Origin: Holophagales bacterium
GTDB taxonomy: Bacteria; Acidobacteriota; Holophagae; Holophagales; Holophagaceae
Direction: 5' to 3'
Assembly (NCBI GenBank): GCA_031256155.1
Contig: JAIRRD010000049.1
Location: forward strand, 1 to 7,454
DNA: 7,454 nucleotides
The notes under the pieces: model-generated
What the model saw: only the letters and a program-made list of their open reading frames with translations
Databases searched by the model: none
What the model was told of the DNA's origin: nothing
Shown here: piece after piece, positions 1 through 4,551 of the stretch
Layout of the letters: each line of letters starts with the position of its first letter
How positions within the stretch are numbered: position 1 is the stretch's first letter
Program-made: the position numbers and the translations under genes

Positions 1-994
1 AATACAGCGGTATAGCCAAAAATACCGCGACAGGAACTGTCCACCATTCCCCTGCCCCCAGATTCTCCGCAAACCAGTTGTCCGGCACAAAACCGTGCAG
101 AACTGCGCCAACACCCACACCGATAATGACCCACTTCCAGACGCGATTGAAGATAGAGAGCATTTCATCGTAAGCGAAAGTGTGCCTCTGCCGGACAGTC
201 AGCTTCTCAATTTTCCCAGCTTCATTGACATGTTGGAGCGTGGCAGTTTTTTCCATGGTTTCCAGTATGAACGGCTGCAACCAGCGTCCGGCATTGAGGC
301 TGTCCATCACAAAGCCACCAATTATGCCGGCCGTCATACCCAACACGATGTAAACGACTGTGAATTTCCAGCCGAACAGCCCCCATAGCAGCACTACCGC
401 GATTTCGTTGATGAGCGGCGAGGTAATCAGGAACGACATGGTGATGCCGATGGGGATGCGGGCGTTAGTGAAGCCCAGGAACAAGGGGAGGCTGGAACAA
501 GAGCAAAACGGAGTCACCGAGCCAAACATAGCACCAAGTAAATAGCCCAGGCCACGGCGCTTGCCCGCAAGGTAGTCCCTCACCCGTTCCACGTTAAGGG
601 AAGCACGTATCCAGGCAATTCCATAGATCAGGGCGACCAGCAAGAGGAGTATCTTAGCAGTGTCATAGATGAAGAACTTAACGGACGCGCCCACGTGGGA
701 ATCTGGAGCCAATCCGGCCAACCCGAAAACCAGCCAATGAGAGATAGGCAGAATAAAAGAATAGACCAGCCACCAAAGCACAGCCAGAGCCGATATAGCA
801 GCAAAGTAGCGAATGTTCCATCCATTTGCGGCCTCGCCGGAACCCGACCCGGCAGAACGAGGCGAAGCGCAACAGGAGACATGACTTTCAGGTGAAGTAT
901 CTTTGTCGAGTGCGTTCATTATGTATGTCCTGAGAGGCGAAGCGCAACAGGGTGCCGGGCTTTCAGGTGGGGAGTTTTTGTCTGGTGCGTTCAT
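1..994 (-). CDS. arsP: ArsP/DUF318-type membrane permease, C-terminus beyond the left edge
   Basis: The frame is open from 994 to the edge, giving 331 residues. Hydrophobic segments alternate with short loops: about six membrane helices plus the start of another. Family hallmarks are TPFCSCSSLPLF (residues ~161-172, a C-S-C in a membrane segment) and SPLINE (~192-197). ArsP-type permeases of this family export trivalent methylated arsenicals; others in the family are uncharacterised, so the substrate is inferred from arsM upstream. Two in-frame ATGs (994 and 919) each have an AGGA eight bases upstream. I chose 994 because both reading and ribosome site are intact; 919 would give 306 residues seen here. 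The first 50 residues are a tandem repeat of a 25-residue unit with a Cys-Cys pair (residues 16-17 and 41-42), probably cytoplasmic. Roughly 50-70 C-terminal residues appear to be missing off the edge. It is the last visible gene of the operon. Confidence 0.87.
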   Translation of the reverse strand, partial: MNAPDKNSPPESPAPCCASPLRTYIMNALDKDTSPESHVSCCASPRSAGSGSGEAANGWNIRYFAAISALAVLWWLVYSFILPISHWLVFGLAGLAPDSHVGASVKFFIYDTAKILLLLVALIYGIAWIRASLNVERVRDYLAGKRRGLGYLLGAMFGSVTPFCSCSSLPLFLGFTNARIPIGITMSFLITSPLINEIAVVLLWGLFGWKFTVVYIVLGMTAGIIGGFVMDSLNAGRWLQPFILETMEKTATLQHVNEAGKIEKLTVRQRHTFAYDEMLSIFNRVWKWVIIGVGVGAVLHGFVPDNWFAENLGAGEWWTVPVAVFLAIPLY

Positions 995-1008
995 GGTGTG
1001 TGTCCTGT
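845..1008 (-). repeat. Tandem 75-base duplication covering ribosome site, start codon and Cys-Cys segment of the permease gene
   Basis: Two head-to-tail copies lie 75 bases apart, from about 1008-934 and 933-859 on the minus strand. Each reads CAGGACA, a short spacer, ATGAACGCAC, then a divergent middle, and ends in the identical TGTTGCGCTTCGCCTC. I count about 58 of 74 aligned bases identical. Because 75 is divisible by three the copies stay in frame, so translation from the first ATG passes through the second. The encoded units share the pattern MNA-DK---PES---CCASP. Confidence 0.9.
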
Positions 1009-1032
1009 TTCATCCGCCGTCCAGTTGCCGAT

Positions 1033-1263
1033 TCACTTGCATCTGCGCTGAGCCAAAATGCCGCACAGGAACATGCCGATGCCGATCACCACAAATATCC
1101 CGGAGTGGATGATGTCAAACCTGAGTTCCCTGACCGGCTTTCCAGAAAGGAACGGGATCCAAAAGAGCGGACAGAAAAAGCCGAGCAGCGCGATGGTGAT
1201 CCCCGACTTGGATGCCTGAGGCAGCCTCTTTTCCTGGATGGCTAGCCTTACGCTGCGGAACAC
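1033..1263 (-). CDS. Small two-helix membrane protein in the ars operon
   Basis: A 76-residue frame with a basic N-terminus (~residues 1-20), a hydrophobic segment at ~21-39 (ITIALLGFFCPLFWIPFL), a charged loop GKPVRELRFD, a second hydrophobic segment at ~51-71 (IIHSGIFVVIGIGMFLCGIL) and a basic tail QRRCK. This fits a two-pass inner-membrane protein. I do not recognise the family. It lies between arsM (36-base gap) and the permease (38-base gap), so it may assist transport, but that is inference. The start is uncertain: the only available codon in frame is GTG at 1263, with no good ribosome site. An ATG at 1303 overlaps the arsM stop as ATGA but is in another frame, offset by one base. The true N-terminus may therefore be lost to a frameshift or base error at ~1264-1300. 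Confidence 0.6.
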   Translation of the reverse strand: MFRSVRLAIQEKRLPQASKSGITIALLGFFCPLFWIPFLSGKPVRELRFDIIHSGIFVVIGIGMFLCGILAQRRCK

Positions 1264-1299
1264 GTGCGTGTATGGGCATATGGAAAAGGCGTTTCCAGT

Positions 1300-2148
1300 T
1301 CATGGCAGCTTCATGGCCTCAATGTCAAGGCTTACGGCGTAATCGGCCACTTCCTCGCCCTCTGGCAGCATTTCGGTAAATTGCTTGTACAGCGGGTCGC
1401 TCGAACCGAGCATGTTGCGCACGTAATCCGGTTTTGGGGTCAGGACGATTGACCCGAAGCCAGCCTTTTCCAGTGAGGAGCGGGTCTCCTCCACCAGAAC
1501 CGCCCCTGCCACACAGCCCACCAGTGCCGCCACCAGTTCCCGAATCTTGTCGGGCAGCGGCTTCAGCAGCGTGATGTCCGATACAGAGAGCCTGCCGCCC
1601 GGTTTGAGTACACGGAAGATTTCGCGCCAGACCTGGGGTTTGTCCGGGGAAAGATTGATGACGCAGTTGGAGATTACCACGTCAACGCTGGCATCCGGCA
1701 CGGGGAGGTGCTCTATCTCGCCGAGGCGGAACTCCACATTGTCCAGACCTGTGCGTTGTCGGTACTGATCAATGTTCCTGCGAGCCTTGGCGAGCATTTC
1801 AGGTGTCATGTCAACGCCTATGACCCTTCCCGATGCCTTCACTCTGTCACCCGCCTGGAACACATCGAAGCCACCACCGCAGCCGAGATCCAGCACCGTC
1901 TGGCCTTCCTGCAAGGCCGCGATGGCGACAGGGTTGCCGCAGGAAAGTCCCATGTTGGCACCATCCGGGAGTTTCGCCAAGGTTTCTGCATCATATCCGA
2001 TGGACATAGCAAGCTCTTCGGGAGCGGACTGACCGCAGCATCTCACGCCGCCGCAACACGATGTCTGCTCGTTTGTGGCTATGGCAGCGTACCCTGCGCG
2101 TACTGTCTCCCTGATTTGCTCGTGATTTCGGGTTGCAGCAGTGTTCAT
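1300..2148 (-). CDS. arsM: Arsenite S-adenosylmethionine methyltransferase ArsM
   Basis: This 282-residue protein methylates As(III) in the cytoplasm using S-adenosylmethionine, giving mono- to trimethyl arsenicals. The SAM-binding Rossmann core shows VLDLGCGGGFD (~85-95), GVDMTPEMLAKAR (~111-123) and ISNCVINLSPDK (~159-170). Arsenite-binding cysteines characteristic of ArsM are present: C70 in GLSCGNP, C162 in SNCVIN and C212 in GCVAGA; the 50-residue spacing between the last two matches the studied algal ArsM. Near the N-terminus are two further Cys pairs (31-32 and 37-38, in SCCGGVRCCG), one of which probably supplies the fourth family cysteine. ATG at 2148 is preceded by AGGAG at good distance. 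It lies 27 bases after the DUF2703 gene and is co-transcribed from the arsR promoter. Length is normal for bacterial ArsM. Confidence 0.95.
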   Translation of the reverse strand: MNTAATRNHEQIRETVRAGYAAIATNEQTSCCGGVRCCGQSAPEELAMSIGYDAETLAKLPDGANMGLSCGNPVAIAALQEGQTVLDLGCGGGFDVFQAGDRVKASGRVIGVDMTPEMLAKARRNIDQYRQRTGLDNVEFRLGEIEHLPVPDASVDVVISNCVINLSPDKPQVWREIFRVLKPGGRLSVSDITLLKPLPDKIRELVAALVGCVAGAVLVEETRSSLEKAGFGSIVLTPKPDYVRNMLGSSDPLYKQFTEMLPEGEEVADYAVSLDIEAMKLP

Positions 2149-2175
2149 AGATATTCTCTCCTGGTTGTCGGGAGC

Positions 2176-2946
2176 CTACTTCCGAGCATTCTTGACGGGT
2201 TCGGCGGTAGTGCCTGGTATGCAGCCGCTGTCGCTTGAACAGCCTGATGACTCGACCCCCGAAAAGAATTTTTCCAGGTTGTCCGGCAGCGTGTAAGGTT
2301 CATCGCGTTTTGCGGGGCTTTTGTGCAAATTACGCATGATGCCATCAACAATCATTGCAACAGGCGGCTGTTCGTATTCTTTCCCTTCATACATGAACAC
2401 CCTGCAATCCACGCTGCCGCCCGACAAGGTGCCGCAGTGGGTGCAATCGCCCTCATCCACATCGTTGAAGATGTCTATCCCGTTGACATGGATAGTTGGC
2501 GAACTCACGAACCGGTATTTCGCGGCCAGTTCCCGTGAAGCTATGTTGACCTCGTTCAGCTTGACGGCATAGCCAAGCGCATCCAGAGTACCGGACATTG
2601 TGCCCAGAGCCTCTTTCAGGGACGAATCGGCTGATTGGCACCGCTCGCAGGTGGTCATGTCGAGATAAAGGTAATCAACTACAAGTGATTTCTTAGGCGC
2701 ATCGCAGCACGGAAGCGGCTGTGATCCGCTGGAGGAGTGGGCTGCGCCGCTTGTCGTTGATGCCTTTGTCCCACAGCATGGCACCGTTTGGGCGGCTGGG
2801 TCGTCCGCATGGGCTGCCAGTATGGGGTTCCATGCCACTGAAGCTGTGGCCAGAACCATTGCCAATTTCATAATCATGGGCATCCTCCTATCGCCCCCTT
2901 TTGGGGCTGTGTCCAACTTTTTAACATTCTTAGCAATTCCATTCAT
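2176..2946 (-). CDS. Exported cysteine-rich DUF2703 protein with thioredoxin-like features
   Basis: From ATG 2946 it has 256 residues. A basic stretch and hydrophobic segment MKLAMVLATASVAWNPILAA (~26-45) ending AHA-DD looks like a cleavable signal peptide, so it should act in the periplasm. The mature N-terminus has two Cys pairs (57-58, 80-81) in low-complexity Ser/Pro/Ala sequence. The DUF2703 core follows: YLYLDMTTCERC (~92-103), a CxxC at the usual thioredoxin-like place; SSPTI (~148-152), a cis-proline-like motif; DCTHCG (~167-172) and CRVFMYEGKEYEQPP (~181-195). C236 and C242 end the protein. The family's biochemistry is not established to my knowledge; location and thiols suggest arsenic binding or redox work. 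A second in-frame start at 2877 with its own AGGAGG six bases upstream would place the signal peptide at the very N-terminus (233 residues) and may be the real start. Confidence 0.87.
   Translation of the reverse strand: MNGIAKNVKKLDTAPKGGDRRMPMIMKLAMVLATASVAWNPILAAHADDPAAQTVPCCGTKASTTSGAAHSSSGSQPLPCCDAPKKSLVVDYLYLDMTTCERCQSADSSLKEALGTMSGTLDALGYAVKLNEVNIASRELAAKYRFVSSPTIHVNGIDIFNDVDEGDCTHCGTLSGGSVDCRVFMYEGKEYEQPPVAMIVDGIMRNLHKSPAKRDEPYTLPDNLEKFFSGVESSGCSSDSGCIPGTTAEPVKNARK
2893..2907 (-). other. Short G/C hairpin just upstream of the second start of the DUF2703 gene
   Basis: On the minus strand GCCCC (2907-2903) can pair with GGGGC (2897-2893) across a five-base loop. It ends immediately before the second AGGAGG ribosome site (~2891-2884). 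It could modulate which of the two starts is used. The stem is only five pairs long, so this is a weak call. Confidence 0.3.
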
Positions 2947-2973
2947 TGCATTTCCTCCTATCTGGACAAACAA

Positions 2974-3285
2974 TCAACAGCACGCCGTCCTGTCTGACTG
3001 GACATCGGCCACCATCAGCAGACTGCGCAGCAGCAGGACAGTTTTTTCGCCCTTGAGTTCATTTATGGAGTAGTACATCCATCTGCCCTCTTTCCTGGCA
3101 CTGACGATCCCGCTTTCGACAAGGATATTCATGTGGTGCGAGAGCGTTGGTTGTGTGATGTCCAGACTCTCCAAAAGGACGCAGGCGCATTTTTCCCCGC
3201 CCTGGAGTAGCTCCAGAACCATCAGCCGCGTTTCATCGCAGAACGCCTTGAAGACTTTTGCGTTGTCTGAGTGCGGTCGGCTCAA
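2974..3285 (-). CDS. arsR: ArsR family arsenite-responsive repressor
   Basis: A 103-residue winged-helix repressor of the ArsR/SmtB family that binds operator DNA and releases it on binding As(III). FCDETRLMVLELL (~15-27) is the conserved start of the fold; CAC (C33, C35 in EKCACVLLE) is the classical As(III) site in the third helix; ITQPTLSHHMNILVESGIV (~43-61) is the recognition helix region, followed by the wing RKEGRWMYYSI. An extra Cys pair (102-103) ends the protein. I place the start at TTG 3285, with AGAGGG eight bases upstream. The longer frame to TTG 3345 is rejected because that codon lies inside the -35 box. It is the first gene of the operon, 27 bases before the next start, and is presumably autoregulated through the palindrome at its promoter. 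Confidence 0.93.
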   Translation of the reverse strand: MSRPHSDNAKVFKAFCDETRLMVLELLQGGEKCACVLLESLDITQPTLSHHMNILVESGIVSARKEGRWMYYSINELKGEKTVLLLRSLLMVADVQSDRTACC

Positions 3286-3316
3286 AGCTGTGTCCCTCTG
3301 TAAAGTCCATCCACGT

Positions 3317-3345
3317 ATTACATCACATACATAGATAAATGTCAA
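3317..3345 (-). promoter_or_regulatory. ars operon promoter
   Basis: On the minus strand TTGACA (3345-3340) is followed by a 17-base spacer and TGTAAT (3322-3317, one base from TATAAT), ending about 31 bases before the TTG start of arsR. Consensus match and spacing are those of a strong sigma-70-type promoter. It faces away from pheS. Confidence 0.82.
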
Positions 3346-3350
3346 TGTAT
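3327..3350 (-). promoter_or_regulatory. Probable ArsR operator (imperfect palindrome)
   Basis: A 24-base imperfect inverted repeat with outer arms ATACAT and ATGTAT and inner matches GA and TC, so about 18 of 24 positions are symmetrical. It covers the -35 box and part of the spacer, as expected for an ArsR/SmtB repressor that blocks polymerase binding. The size and A/T-rich symmetrical form agree with known family operators; binding is inferred. Confidence 0.65.
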
Positions 3351-3359
3351 TTTTTTTAA

Positions 3360-3406
3360 GTATTTAGAGCATTTCAGCTTTGAAAAAGTTGAAATGCTCT
3401 AAATAC
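3360..3406. repeat. Long perfect inverted repeat (17-base arms) between arsR and pheS
   Basis: The left arm 3360-3376 (GTATTTAGAGCATTTCA) and right arm 3390-3406 are exact reverse complements. The loop can pair further (G-U then CTT/AAG), giving about 21 pairs with a small loop. Neither strand has a T-run directly after the stem: plus continues AATAAGTTG, minus continues CTTAAAAAAAA. It is therefore not a standard terminator for either direction and looks like an intergenic palindromic repeat. Confidence 0.88.
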
Positions 3407-3443
3407 AATAAGTTGAATCGCTATACAAGCGAAAATGGCTATA
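3406..3443 (+). repeat. Composite intergenic repeat upstream of pheS
   Basis: Two abutting or overlapping segments recur near crcB. CAATAAGTTGAATCGCTATA (3406-3425) matches 7061-7080 in the same orientation at 18 of 20 bases. The segment 3421-3443 matches 6955-6977 in the opposite orientation at 22 of 23 bases. GCTATA occurs twice here, 18 bases apart (3420 and 3438). Confidence 0.85.
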
Positions 3444-3445
3444 AT
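3440..3445 (+). promoter_or_regulatory. pheS: Candidate -10 box for pheST
   Basis: A perfect TATAAT stands 32 bases before the pheS ATG. No good -35 box sits 16-18 bases upstream; the nearest TTGAAT (3413-3418) is 21 bases away. The element is plausible but may need an activator, or the true promoter may be elsewhere. Confidence 0.45.
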
Positions 3446-3477
3446 GGCTCTGGTTGCTTTATTTTAAGAGGTCATTA

Positions 3478-4551
3478 ATGGACTTGCGCTCATTACCGCC
3501 GGAAATAGGAAAGGCGCACAGCGACTTTGCCGGTCTTTTAGAGGCCTGCACAGATTTGGATGCGCTTTTGCGTTTGAAGGGTGCTTATCTTGGCAGAGAT
3601 GACAGCTTTGCCGCCAGAATGATGGACACACTAAAAGCATCGCCGAAAGAGCAAAAGAAAGAATTGGGCATTGTCATAAACGCCCTTAAAAATCAATGGG
3701 AAGAAGCCCTTAAATCGCGCCAGTCCAATCTGGAAGAATTGCGCAGACAACGCGCCGCCATGAGCCTGATTTGGGATGTCACACTGCCCCCGCCGCTGCC
3801 TTCAAGAGGGGCACTGCATCCCTTGATGCGCCTGATTGACCGATTAGCGGATGTATTCAGACCACTTGGTTATCACGTTGAAGAAGGGCCAGAGGCTGAA
3901 ACAGAAGCGCATAACTTTGATGGTTTAAACATTCCGGAAGATCATCCCGCCAGAGGCAGCGCAGATACATTCTATTTTCAAAAGCACACCGATTTGCTCC
4001 TGCGGACTCACACCAGCCCAGTACAAGTCCGCGTTCTCAAAAGACTGGCACCGATGATAGAACAAAAAGGCGGCATCCGGTTTTTAGCCCCAGGCCGCGT
4101 TTATCGCAAGGATGAGATTGACCCAACTCACAGCCCCATGTTCCACCAGGTAGAAGGCATGTTAGTAGGGCGCGGCATTGGTATGCAGCATCTTAAAGGA
4201 ACACTGGATTATGCTATGAAAGCCCTTTTCGGGTCTAGTGCTGACATACGTTTCAGACCCAGTTATTTCCCATTTGTAGAGCCTGGGTGTGAAGTAGATG
4301 TCCGCTGTCCGCTGTGCAGCGGTACCGGCTGTCGTGTTTGTAAAAGCTCCGGTTGGGTGGAAATACTTGGAGCCGGTTTGGTGCATCCGAATGTTCTTAA
4401 ATTTGCCGGTATCAAGTCCGATATCTGGAGTGGTTTTGCCTTTGGCATGGGCGTAGAGCGCATAGCTATGATGGTCAGCCAGACACCCGACCTGCGCCTG
4501 TTCTTTGAAAACGATCAGCGTTTCTTAGCCGCTATGGGAGGCATGGACTAA
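3478..4551 (+). CDS. pheS: Phenylalanyl-tRNA synthetase alpha subunit
   Basis: 357 residues. It forms the catalytic half of the cytoplasmic (alpha-beta)2 enzyme that charges tRNA-Phe. Residues ~1-100 are the helical tRNA-contacting coiled-coil arm. The class II core follows: GYHVEEGPEAETEAHNFDGL (~131-150), LLRTHTSPVQVR (~174-185), RFLAPGRVYRKDEIDPTHSP (motif 2, ~201-220), FHQVEG, and GFAFGMGVERIAMM (motif 3, ~319-332). An insertion at ~277-288 has C277, C280, C285 and C288 as CxxC-x4-CxxC, a possible metal knuckle seen in some bacterial lineages and absent from the common E. coli form. I chose ATG 3478 because AGAGGT stands five bases upstream; an in-frame TTG at 3454 lacks a ribosome site. 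The TAA overlaps the pheT ATG by one base, implying coupled translation and 1:1 subunits. Confidence 0.97.
   Translation: MDLRSLPPEIGKAHSDFAGLLEACTDLDALLRLKGAYLGRDDSFAARMMDTLKASPKEQKKELGIVINALKNQWEEALKSRQSNLEELRRQRAAMSLIWDVTLPPPLPSRGALHPLMRLIDRLADVFRPLGYHVEEGPEAETEAHNFDGLNIPEDHPARGSADTFYFQKHTDLLLRTHTSPVQVRVLKRLAPMIEQKGGIRFLAPGRVYRKDEIDPTHSPMFHQVEGMLVGRGIGMQHLKGTLDYAMKALFGSSADIRFRPSYFPFVEPGCEVDVRCPLCSGTGCRVCKSSGWVEILGAGLVHPNVLKFAGIKSDIWSGFAFGMGVERIAMMVSQTPDLRLFFENDQRFLAAMGGMD

Noticed and set aside
95..895. Plus-strand frames opposite the permease gene
   Set aside because: They overlap each other and the permease, whose membrane helices and family motifs are clear on the minus strand.
1115..1303. 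62-codon minus-strand frame starting at the arsM stop as the small operon gene
   Set aside because: Beyond its first dozen residues it has no hydrophobic segments or recognisable pattern, while the overlapping frame at 1033-1263 has two clear membrane helices. Kept only as evidence for a possible frameshift.
1708..2238. Plus-strand reading frame of 176 codons opposite arsM
   Set aside because: It lies wholly against arsM and the end of the DUF2703 gene, has no family resemblance or ribosome site, and is the expected shadow of a G/C-rich gene.
3286..3345. N-terminal extension of ArsR from TTG 3345
   Set aside because: The codon is part of the -35 box and the added 20 residues contain promoter and operator sequence; a transcript from this promoter would not include it.
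3360..3406. Intrinsic terminator for arsR or pheS transcripts
   Set aside because: The stem is strong, but neither strand has a T-run after it, and it lies between divergent genes where no transcript in view needs to end. The T-run at 3351-3357 precedes the stem on the plus strand.
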